Assembly: GCA_003104905.1 (NCBI GenBank)
Contig: PQAS01000015.1
Coordinates: 1 to 38,566 of the forward strand
Direction of reading: 5' to 3'
Source: Candidatus Methanoperedentaceae archaeon
GTDB taxonomy: Archaea > Halobacteriota > Methanosarcinia > Methanosarcinales > Methanoperedenaceae
DNA: 38,566 bases
The notes below the pieces were generated by a model. The model had not been told where the DNA came from. It searched no databases and saw only the letters and a program-made list of their open reading frames with translations. Made by a program: the position numbers and the translations under genes. Positions 1 through 6,572 of this stretch are shown here, piece by piece. Numbering within the stretch: the stretch's first letter is position 1; every line of letters begins with the position of its first letter.

Positions 1-1300
1 GCCCCTTAACCCCGCGAGTTTATCCTTAAAAACACGGTTTACTCTTGCTATCGCCTGCATTAATCCATGACTGCGCATTGGTTTATCGACATACATTGTA
101 TGAAGGCTTGGCGCATCAAATCCTGTCAGCCACATATCCCTCACGATCGCAATTTTAAGGGGGTCGTAAGGGTCTTTCATGCGTTCTCCCAGAGCCCTTC
201 TCCGCGATTTATTCCGGATATGTTCCTGCCACCTTAAATCATCACTTGCAGAACCAGTCATTATAACCTTAAGAATTCCCTTATCATCGTCCTTTTGATA
301 CCATTTGGGTCTCAATTTAACGATCTCATTATGAAGGTCGATGCAGATACGACGGCTCATGCAGACGATCATTCCTCAGGCTTTTTCCAGAACCCTGCGT
401 ATGCCAGACGACTCCGCAGCGCTTGTCACCCTGCGGGCTTGAGGCCCTGAGTGTTGTTTCAATCGCCTTGTTCACAGCATGATACTGGTGATACGCAGCG
501 AGTTTTTTATGGATATCCTGTCTTTCCTGCTCGAATACCATGAAGTGCCTGATCAGATCGAGCAGTATTTTTTTATCCAGCATCCCCTGAAAAAGAACTT
601 CCAACTGCGGCATCGCCGAAGGTGCAATTTCTTTTCCCTCGATCGTTTTCCATGGCATGAACCTCTCTTTATTCGAGGTTATAGTTCCTGATCTTGCTTC
701 AATTCCATCGCTGATAACCATGATCTCATTGTAAGGAAAAAGCATTGGGATCTGGTTCTTATAAGTTTCAAGCTGGTTAAAAGCAGTCCATAGCGTTGCA
801 TTTTCACCTGCTGGATTCTTCAGTTCAATGACAACGAGAGGCAAGCCATTTATGAAAAGGAGTATGTCGGGTCTTCTGTTATTGTTGTTTTCAATTATAG
901 TGAACTGGTTTACAGCAAGGAACTCATTATTTCGCAGGTTTTTGAAATCAAAGAGCCAGACCTTGTCATTGGCGACACTGCCATCTTTTCGCCTGTATTC
1001 AACATCCACTCCCTCAACCAGCTTCTTATGGAAGTTCTGGTTGTTAATGATAAGCTGCGGGCTTTCTGTTCGTAATACCTTTTTGACGGCTTCTTCTCTT
1101 GCTTCTCCGGGTATATCCGGATTGATCCTATTAACTGCATCCCTCAGTCTCTCAACAAGAACAACGTCTGAATAGCTTTTTCTTTCAGGGGAGATCCCAT
1201 CTGGCGCAATATCGGGACCTTAAAGGATTTTGTATCCCAGTTCCGAGAGTATCTCAACGGCTGCGGTTTCGACTTCCGATTCTGTTATTATGGAAGGCAT
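1..1300 (-). pseudogene. hsdR: Type I restriction subunit HsdR, degraded and cut by window edge
   Basis: HsdR is the translocase/nuclease subunit of type I restriction enzymes. Reading down from ATG at 1300, the frame encodes an HsdR-like N-terminus, but codon 27 is TAA (1220-1222) with HsdR sequence resuming in the same frame (GPDIAPDG). The nuclease region is visible (RPDILLFINGLP followed by VVIELK, the D...ExK pattern), then the Walker A motif WHTQGSGKS near 385. Immediately after it the frame changes and the sequence jumps to late helicase motifs ([47 protein letters not shown]), which run off the window start. About 300 residues of helicase core (DEAH box region) expected between these are missing at about 374-380. 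The gene cannot make active HsdR. It starts 3 bases after the upstream ATPase gene stops. Confidence 0.92.
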
Positions 1301-1303
1301 TTT

Positions 1304-2605
1304 TCAACCTTTACCAGCCATTTCATCAAGCCATTCGTAAATGGGCTTTATAACTATTTTTTTCTCATCCATTTTAATTATCTCGGCCTCTTTTTCAGTT
1401 ATTATAAGTCCTTCCTTGAGGTTATATGCATCCATTGCTTCGAGTAATCCTCTAATCTCCCTTTTTCGCGAGGTCTCATCTTTCAGGGATAAGGTTACCT
1501 GAACTGCATATTTTATCTTCATGCCCTCTTTAATTATAAAATCGCATTCATAGTTTTCCCTGTGATAATATATTTCTTTTTTCTCTTTTATCAAAGATAT
1601 GTAAACAAGGTTTTCAATTAATCTTCCCTTGTTTTCTGAAAATCTGAATGAAATTGAATTTACAAGTCCTGTATCCAGACAATATATCTTTTTTGGATTT
1701 GCAAGTTGTTTTTTTACCGATGAATCATATTTTGTTAATGTATATACCAGATATGAGTTTTCTGCACAACCGATATATTCTTTCACTGTTTCCACTGCTA
1801 TGTCAAGTGTTTTAGCGATATTTGAGTATGAGAAGTTTTTCCCGATATTAGAGATTAGAAAATAGAGCAGATCGAATACGTCTTTGTTGTTTCGCAGGTT
1901 GTTGGGATAGATTATATCTTTAAGATAGATGGTCTGGAAGTAATTCTTGAGAAGTTCCTGCTTTAGATCCTTATCATCTTCAAGCACCACTCTCGGAAAG
2001 GCGCCGAATTCAAGATAATCGTTGAAATACTGTAACTTTTCAATAATCGCAGGTTTTTGCAGCTTTTTGAAGCTAAGGTATTCCATGAATGAAAGCGGAT
2101 AGACCATGATATGAAAGTACCTTCCGGATAGCCTGGTACTTATTTCTTTCTGCAGAAGTGTGGATGTAGAACCTGTGAGTATTATTTTGATGTTTTTCCC
2201 TGCATCATACAGTGTCTTGATGGTCTGCACCCAGTAATCGTGGTTCTGGATTTCATCGATGAACAGGTAAAAAGCCGGAATGGTTTTTTTCTGAGCGAGA
2301 TAATATTCTATTATTTCAGAGAGATAAGCAGGATCTTTTGATTTGCTCTGGAAAAGCGGTTCATCCAGATTTATGAAAAGAATGGCTTCAGGAGATATTT
2401 TATTGTTCAGAAGATTCCTGATTATCTGATAGGCCAGTGTTGATTTTCCCGTCCTCCTGGCACCAAGCAGCAGGAGAACTTCCCGTGTTTTCATGAACTT
2501 TGATATGCCGGGATACCAGGGTAATCTATCGATCCCTGTATCAAATTCTTTTCCGAACCACCAGGGATTTTGCCGCTCAAGCGCTATTTTTACATTCTCG
2601 TCCAT
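1304..2605 (-). CDS. AAA+ ATPase with C-terminal DUF4143 domain
   Basis: A 433-aa protein of the archaeal/bacterial ATPase plus DUF4143 family. Walker A is GARRTGKST (about residues 48-56), Walker B is YLFIDEIQ, and a sensor-like LTGSTSTLL follows. The C-terminal third carries a DUF4143 nuclease-like fold pattern (VYISLIKEKKEIYYHR, then ECDFIIKEG and YAVQVTLSL). Length is normal for the family, so the gene looks intact. Its cellular role is not established; members are abundant in mobile and defence regions of archaea and are often strain-specific. It sits 3 bases upstream of the broken hsdR, suggesting it was inserted in front of it. A 59-bp repeat lies directly against its start codon and probably contains its promoter. 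Confidence 0.9.
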   Translation of the reverse strand: MDENVKIALERQNPWWFGKEFDTGIDRLPWYPGISKFMKTREVLLLLGARRTGKSTLAYQIIRNLLNNKISPEAILFINLDEPLFQSKSKDPAYLSEIIEYYLAQKKTIPAFYLFIDEIQNHDYWVQTIKTLYDAGKNIKIILTGSTSTLLQKEISTRLSGRYFHIMVYPLSFMEYLSFKKLQKPAIIEKLQYFNDYLEFGAFPRVVLEDDKDLKQELLKNYFQTIYLKDIIYPNNLRNNKDVFDLLYFLISNIGKNFSYSNIAKTLDIAVETVKEYIGCAENSYLVYTLTKYDSSVKKQLANPKKIYCLDTGLVNSISFRFSENKGRLIENLVYISLIKEKKEIYYHRENYECDFIIKEGMKIKYAVQVTLSLKDETSRKREIRGLLEAMDAYNLKEGLIITEKEAEIIKMDEKKIVIKPIYEWLDEMAGKG

Positions 2606-2664
2606 TATGTAGGGTATAGTCGTTGAAAATACATAAATTTATCGATTATAATCCATGATTTTAA
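2606..2664 (-). repeat. 59-bp dispersed repeat, copy 1 (upstream of DUF4143 gene)
   Basis: On the minus strand this begins TTAAAATCA, contains the palindrome GATTATAATC, then AAATTTA and TATTTTC, and ends directly at the ATG of the DUF4143 gene. It aligns without gaps to 8473-8531, with 47 of 59 positions matching by my hand count. Because it is flush with a start codon it may be a promoter/leader region that was copied elsewhere. Confidence 0.75.
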
Positions 2665-2695
2665 GGGGAATTGTGAAATATGGTCTGCGATCTTT

Positions 2696-3109
2696 TCATT
2701 TAATGAAATTTCTTATTTTCTCAGAAAATTCTTTTGCAGAATCCATGGCAGCATTTGCTTCTTTCTCGTCAATAGCGAAATCCAGCCCATAAATCGCGTC
2801 GTGCCTGAATCTTCTGTATGAATCAAGAATATTCGCTAAAATTTCCAGTTCGGGATACTTTTCTTTGAGATAAACAGGGATACATTCATGACTGCGCTCT
2901 TTTATACCATCCTTGAAAAGGATAGCCCTTGATGCATGAAACATGGCTGTATAACTCAAAATCGCCACAACTCTATAACGATGTATTGACATATTTTCAG
3001 TAGCATCCTCGATATTGCTCTTTGAAAGCTCAAGAGAACGAAGGGCATTTTCCATATCAGGCGATGTTCTTTTCAACAGACCTTTCTGGAAACACTCTGC
3101 CATTTTCAT
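2696..3109 (-). CDS. HEPN-domain protein, probable toxin of HEPN-MNT pair
   Basis: A 137-aa, largely helical protein that looks like a HEPN domain: helix one with repeated leucines (NALRSLELSKSNIEDA), a central AMFHASRAILF helix and a C-terminal RRFRHDAIYG segment that loosely fits the R...H signature of HEPN RNases. HEPN toxins of this arrangement are typically RNases neutralised by their MNT partner, which AMPylates them. Its ATG overlaps the stop of the upstream nucleotidyltransferase by 4 bases (ATGA-type coupling), as expected for a toxin-antitoxin operon. Complete in length. Function is inferred from family and context. Confidence 0.85.
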   Translation of the reverse strand: MKMAECFQKGLLKRTSPDMENALRSLELSKSNIEDATENMSIHRYRVVAILSYTAMFHASRAILFKDGIKERSHECIPVYLKEKYPELEILANILDSYRRFRHDAIYGLDFAIDEKEANAAMDSAKEFSEKIRNFIK

Positions 3110-3678
3110 CTTAAACCGCTTCCATGGAGCAGGATATGATTTTCAACGATTCTTTTATAAAACGCATCACCCTTTTTTGCCATAGCTCTCCATTCGGATA
3201 ATTTTAAAACAGATAAACTTATTTCTTTTTCCAGTTCTTCTTCCAGTTGTTTTGCAGCTTTTATGTGCACTTCTTTCCTTGCGCCAGTCACGATCAGAAA
3301 ATCTATGTCACTTTTTTCATCAAAACTGCCTTCTGCATAGCTTCCAAAAAAAGCAAGAGAGATGATATTCGGATCAATTTCAAGGAATTTCTCTTCTGGT
3401 TTTGATGATAACACGAAAACAATCCCGTAAGCCTTCTTCAGAGGCGTAACAACACTATTATCGGAGTCAAGCCTATAGATATGAGCCAGCCCTTTTTCTT
3501 CCTTCGACAGCAGCCCGTCTTCTTCAAAAGACTTTACAGCACCGCTTACGCTGGCAGGACTGACGTTAAGTATCCGAGCAAGCTGTTTTATGTGGAAAGA
3601 TGTATTTGGATTAGCCAGGAAATGAGACAGGATTTTCCATTTTACATAGGTTCTGAAGAGTTCAATCAATTGAACCAC
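3106..3678 (-). CDS. MNT nucleotidyltransferase fused to N-terminal winged helix
   Basis: A 190-aa protein. Residues about 1-80 form a winged helix-turn-helix (KILSHFLANPNTSFHIKQLA, then VSPASVSGAVKSFEEDGLL). From about residue 105 a minimal nucleotidyltransferase follows, with the signature GSYAEGSFDEKSDID, that is GS-x10-D-x-D, the catalytic pattern of MntA-type antitoxins. Such proteins add AMP to the partner HEPN toxin. The extra DNA-binding domain suggests the antitoxin also represses its own operon, which is inference. Start is GTG at 3678; no clear ribosome-binding site is visible. It overlaps the HEPN gene by 4 bases. Confidence 0.87.
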   Translation of the reverse strand: MVQLIELFRTYVKWKILSHFLANPNTSFHIKQLARILNVSPASVSGAVKSFEEDGLLSKEEKGLAHIYRLDSDNSVVTPLKKAYGIVFVLSSKPEEKFLEIDPNIISLAFFGSYAEGSFDEKSDIDFLIVTGARKEVHIKAAKQLEEELEKEISLSVLKLSEWRAMAKKGDAFYKRIVENHILLHGSGLR

Positions 3679-3724
3679 CGTTCATTATATTAAACGCAAG
3701 TTCAGTATAAAAAACTATCTGCTT

Positions 3725-3850
3725 CTATTTTCTGCCTGATACTCTCCCAATCCTGCCAGATTCAGGAAATAGCAGCAGCCTTTCAATTGTATTAATAAGC
3801 CCCTGAGCGAACACCCGCGCATAATACTCTGAATCCTTCACGGTGTCCAT
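3725..3850 (-). pseudogene. ParE/RelE-type toxin fragment
   Basis: A 41-codon reading frame from ATG at 3850 to TAG at 3725 reads YYARVFAQGLINTIERLLL followed by FPESGRIGRV. This is the middle of a ParE toxin (helix two through the FPxSGR turn). The N-terminal strand/helix and the C-terminal strands that form the toxin core are absent. It is therefore a remnant. No recognisable intact antitoxin is beside it. Confidence 0.75.
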
Positions 3851-3867
3851 GTTACATCTTTCAAAAA

Positions 3868-4050
3868 TTATGTCTTAATTATTAATAAGTGTATTACCTT
3901 GCTTATTTTCTCTAATTCTGCCCTGGTTTCTTTCCAGTCTTCATCTGCTAGAATTCGCAAACCCACAACATCAGCGATGCATTTGGAGGCGCGCCTGATA
4001 TAATGACTCTCTTTTTTTATCGATGAATTGGTTTGAACGCTTCTTGACAT
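3868..4050 (-). CDS. Small hypothetical protein (60 aa)
   Basis: Possible small gene with an ATG start at 4050 and an AT-rich upstream stretch that could hold a promoter (tttattaatatacc region at 4050-4070). The product is basic at its N-terminus (SIKKESHYIRRASK) with an acidic-amphipathic helix (EDWKETRAELEKISKVI). I do not recognise a family. Its position just upstream of the ParE fragment would suit an antitoxin or a broken gene, but sequence alone does not show it. It may equally be a chance frame in decayed DNA. Confidence 0.35.
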   Translation of the reverse strand: MSRSVQTNSSIKKESHYIRRASKCIADVVGLRILADEDWKETRAELEKISKVIHLLIIKT

Positions 4051-4105
4051 ATTTATTAATATACCCTATTTATAATAAAATACAAAGAAATTTTGCGATT
4101 TTTCA

Positions 4106-4170
4106 GACAGGATTTACAGGATCAACAGGATTGGATTTAAAAGTTATCCTGTAAATCCTGTTATCCTGTC
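4106..4170. repeat. Inverted repeat with CAGGATTTACAGGAT arms
   Basis: ACAGGATTTACAGGAT at 4107-4122 is perfectly complementary to ATCCTGTAAATCCTGT at 4146-4161, a 16-bp stem with a 23-base loop. Each side carries a further ACAGGAT-type unit, so the arms are themselves built from 8-9 base repeats. It lies between the decayed HEPN fragment and the 60-aa frame. Elements of this type (CAGGATTTACAGGAT) recur in Methanosarcina-like and other environmental genomes. Confidence 0.85.
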
Positions 4171-4220
4171 GAATTGTGCTTCTGCTTGTAATTTTTTATG
4201 AAAATAAGTGTTTGTTTTGC

Positions 4221-4364
4221 TTATAATAAGAAAAAAAAAAGGAATTCTATCGAATTTGCCACAGGCTCATCTCTGATTTTTTCGTTTAAGATGATTTCAT
4301 CAAGGAGAGTCTCATCATCTTTTGCCTTCGCAAGGAGAAGCTTTGCTCTCTCATTCAGCTCCAT
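4221..4364 (-). pseudogene. HEPN-domain N-terminal fragment
   Basis: From ATG at 4364 the frame reads MELNERAKLLLAKAKDDE and continues TLLDEIILNEKIRDEPV, the first helix of a stand-alone HEPN protein. Homology then stops and the frame ends in a run of hydrophobic residues at 4221. Only about 35 of the usual 110-130 residues remain, and the R...H active-site helix is missing. Its ATG overlaps the stop of the MNT fragment upstream, preserving the original operon join. Confidence 0.8.
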
Positions 4365-4500
4365 AGACAACCTTCCCTTCGATAGCAGCTTCATAAATGA
4401 CTGTTCCTGGTGCATCCTTCCATTCATTATATGATTTTTCACTGACGACAAGCACATCTACAGGTATTCGAAGAGGACTTAAGACATCCCGCAGGCGCTG
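4351..4500 (-). pseudogene. MNT nucleotidyltransferase C-terminal fragment
   Basis: The minus-strand frame after a TGA at 4501-4503 reads RLRDVLSPLRIPVDVLVVSE, then KSYNEWKDAPGTVIYEAA and EGKVVYGAE before a stop at 4351-4353. This is the conserved tail of MNT-type nucleotidyltransferases. The GS-x10-D-x-D catalytic half is absent; instead an HsdS fragment abuts it in another frame. With the HEPN fragment it represents a second, dead HEPN-MNT pair. Confidence 0.82.
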
Positions 4501-4582
4501 TCACTTGATTTATTTTTTTAACATCCCAATCTTCAGGGATTATGCCTGTTTCAGTTTCTTTAAATTTAGTTTGTGTTATCAA
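4500..4582 (-). pseudogene. hsdS: HsdS N-terminal fragment
   Basis: Overlapping the end of the PD-(D/E)XK gene, a TTG-initiated frame (TTG at 4580-4582) encodes TKFKETETGIIPEDWDVKK, the typical opening of type I specificity subunits, and loses similarity after about 25 codons where the MNT fragment begins. A strong GGGGAGGAG sequence lies just before it. The DNA-recognition domains are gone. The short overlap with the upstream stop suggests it was once translationally coupled. Confidence 0.75.
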
Positions 4583-5037
4583 ATCTCCTCCCCATCTTTA
4601 AACCATTTTAAATCTGGTTTCTCAGCTCTGTTAAATTTTATAAATGAACCAAAATTATATTTACATTCCCTATCAGATGTAAACAATATTAACTTCTGAA
4701 TATCACAAATCGGGTCTTCATCTTTTGTTTTTATTTCCAAAACTAATAAATTGATTTTCGTATTTCTTTGATGAATTATTATATCTGGAAATACTCTATC
4801 AGTCTTTCTTTCTTCAGAACATTCTCTAATTCTCTCTAATGTTTTCAGAGCACTTCCTTTTCTGTTATATTCACAATCTACATTCCAATCTGGAATTTCC
4901 TGTTGTAAATATTCAGCTAATTTATGAGAGACCGATCTTTCATTAACTCCATTTTCTAATAAAAAGGAATCATTTTTGAAAAGAACTCCAATCGCCACAT
5001 CTACTTTAACTTTTATTTCTTTAAGATCATAATTCAT
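4579..5037 (-). CDS. PD-(D/E)XK-like protein of restriction locus
   Basis: A 152-aa protein. The middle contains VFPDIIIHQRN followed by NLLVLEIKTKD, a D...ExK arrangement typical of PD-(D/E)XK nuclease folds; the N-terminus has NERSVSHKLAEYLQ and WNVDCEYNRKG. Small proteins of this type occur beside restriction-modification genes, but their target and function are not established. ATG start at 5037 follows a GGGAGAG sequence a little far upstream. It lies between an unrecognised 281-aa gene and an HsdS fragment, and appears intact while the surrounding hsd genes are broken. Confidence 0.75.
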   Translation of the reverse strand: MNYDLKEIKVKVDVAIGVLFKNDSFLLENGVNERSVSHKLAEYLQQEIPDWNVDCEYNRKGSALKTLERIRECSEERKTDRVFPDIIIHQRNTKINLLVLEIKTKDEDPICDIQKLILFTSDRECKYNFGSFIKFNRAEKPDLKWFKDGEEI

Positions 5038-5062
5038 ATATCTCTCCCTTCTGAATGATTTT

Positions 5063-5908
5063 TCATCCCCCCACTACCTCCCAGTACCCGCCCCTGTCAG
5101 CGCCGATGCGCCCATCTACTCGCTCTCCAATAATCACCATCGAAACACCAAAGACAACTGACAGCACCTTTGCGGAGAGGAGCAATTTCCCAATCATATC
5201 TTGATTATCATTTTCTTCAAGAATTCCCAAAAAATCCGACGGATCTCGCTCTTCCTCAGCAAGATTAACGAATTTCTTTTTGGTCTGGTCAAATATCCGA
5301 TCTACAAAATCCTCGTTTATAGGTCGCCAGCTCTGACGACTTTCATTATAGATAGTCTCAAGTTCTTTCCCAGAGCGCGATTTTTCATGCCATAAAGATT
5401 CGGAGTGTTGGCAGAATCTAGAATCATTCTCCTGATAAGTGATATAATGTTGGCTCGAGTCATATTTAAGAAAATTATCGCATTGGCTCAGAGGAATGAG
5501 TCTAGAATGCTCAGTGATGGTGTTGCTCAGAAACGCCTTATTAAAATTTTTTAAAGTCACAAATTCAGGCGCAACATAATATGTGTTAGGATTTGATTGA
5601 GCATGCTGCCAAAGAATTTGATGCTGTCGATTAAAGTTACGCGTATGGAGTTTTATTCTATAGTAAGGTGCCTTATAGGTCTTATCTGTTATGAATTTTG
5701 CATTACCTCTCTCCAAACGGTCACTTAGCTTAAACTGATAATAGAAGTCGCACCCACGTATAGGAAGTCTAGCATCCCAGCCCTTTTTTGTCTCTTGACG
5801 AAGGCTCGGAAGTATGGGAGCAGTCACCAGAGAACCCCAGTTTTTCTGTTTCTGTTCATATAGGAATGCATATCCAAAGGTGAATTCTGATATGCCCAGT
5901 TCTACCAT
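5063..5908 (-). CDS. Unrecognised 281-aa protein in restriction locus
   Basis: I do not recognise a named family. The start (ATG 5908, preceded by GAGGA six bases away) is well supported. The N-terminal half contains SEFTFGYAFLYEQ, PILPSLRQETKKGWDA and a GCDFYYQFKLSD segment, patterned like a compact globular alpha/beta protein; the middle is rich in Asn, Gln and His; near the end is a hydrophobic helix (LLLSAKVLSVVFGVSMVII). There is no signal peptide. The last 15 or so residues (IGADRGGYWEVV) come from the 35-bp repeat shared with the neighbouring chimera, so the native C-terminus may have been replaced. A defence-related role is suggested only by position. Confidence 0.65.
   Translation of the reverse strand: MVELGISEFTFGYAFLYEQKQKNWGSLVTAPILPSLRQETKKGWDARLPIRGCDFYYQFKLSDRLERGNAKFITDKTYKAPYYRIKLHTRNFNRQHQILWQHAQSNPNTYYVAPEFVTLKNFNKAFLSNTITEHSRLIPLSQCDNFLKYDSSQHYITYQENDSRFCQHSESLWHEKSRSGKELETIYNESRQSWRPINEDFVDRIFDQTKKKFVNLAEEERDPSDFLGILEENDNQDMIGKLLLSAKVLSVVFGVSMVIIGERVDGRIGADRGGYWEVVGG
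5078..5112 (-). repeat. 35-bp repeat, copy A (encodes GADRGGYWE)
   Basis: Matches 5952-5986 at 32 of 35 positions. On the minus strand it ends a coding frame (GADRGGYWE) and lies about 40 bases upstream of the start of the PD-(D/E)XK gene. A downstream gene beginning shortly after the repeat is seen at both copies. Confidence 0.85.
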
Positions 5909-5939
5909 TCCAATTCCTCTAAATTCTTCATTTTTGTAA

Positions 5940-6275
5940 TCATTTTATAATCTCCCAGTGCCCGCCCCTGTCAGCACCGACGCGCCTGACTTCCTGACTT
6001 TCAGAAATCCTTCCAATCTCGGTCTCTTTGAACATATTCTGCTGTTTCATTTCAATCTTTTCATGCTTGTTTCTTTTGTTAATAATGTTCCATTTTTGAG
6101 GAGACAACACAAAAGAGTTAGTTCTTGTCAGATTTCTAAACTGGTCGAATTCGACCAGTTTAAAATGAGGATTATTTATCCTCTCCCATAAGCCTATCTC
6201 CACAATCTGGGGATATGTCTGATAAGAATGACATCTCTCCTTCCCGTTCAGTTCATATTCAGCCTGCATTATCAT
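5940..6275 (-). pseudogene. KilA-N fragment fused to HsdS start
   Basis: A 111-codon frame made of three pieces. Residues about 20-60 (IGLWERINNPHFKLVEFDQF, then NSFVLSPQKW) match the KilA-N DNA-binding domain of phage and mobile-element proteins, but its N-terminal strand and the rest of the domain are missing. Residues about 78-90 (MFKETEIGRI) match the start of HsdS specificity subunits. The final stretch (RRVGADRGGHWEI) is the 35-bp repeat. The chimera is best read as debris from successive deletions, although it is an open frame with an ATG start and could be expressed. Confidence 0.7.
5952..5986 (-). repeat. 35-bp repeat, copy B (encodes GADRGGHWE)
   Basis: Second copy of the repeat at 5078-5112 with three mismatches. 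It ends the KilA-N/HsdS chimera and lies about 45 bases upstream of the 281-aa gene. Its high G+C contrasts with the AT-rich surroundings. Confidence 0.85.
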
Positions 6276-6287
6276 CCATCTTAAAGC

Positions 6288-6542
6288 CTAATCTTCTTCT
6301 TTATCAAATTTGACCTTCAAGAGATAAACCCCATTTTCATCACACTTGGTTGCATCTAAAATTTTGATTTTACCCTGAAAACGAGGATCTTCACAATAAC
6401 CGTGTTCGGTCTGGCATTCAATAAAAAAAGAAACCCTTCCAGAACAACCGGAACTCCAAAAAGTATCAAGGCTATTTACGGAGATCTCATGCAGATTAAG
6501 AAGGATGTCTGCATCTTCAAGATCTTTATTTTTATTTTTCAT
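6288..6542 (-). CDS. Hypothetical protein (84 aa)
   Basis: Starts at ATG 6542 with GGAG about nine bases upstream; a TTG nine bases earlier is possible but less likely. The protein is acidic with a central segment rich in Cys and aromatic residues (TFWSSGCSGRVSFFIECQTE, then GYCEDPRF) and a beta-rich tail (VYLLKVKFDKEED). Family unknown. It follows the hsdM remnant directly and precedes the KilA-N chimera on the same strand, so it would be co-transcribed with the island. Confidence 0.5.
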   Translation of the reverse strand: MKNKNKDLEDADILLNLHEISVNSLDTFWSSGCSGRVSFFIECQTEHGYCEDPRFQGKIKILDATKCDENGVYLLKVKFDKEED

Positions 6543-6572
6543 TATCAACAATCTCCATTTAATAGGATATTT

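Noticed and set aside
1220-1222. In-frame stop in hsdR as a possible pyrrolysine codon
   Set aside because: The codon is TAA, whereas pyrrolysine uses TAG; the gene also carries an independent large deletion.
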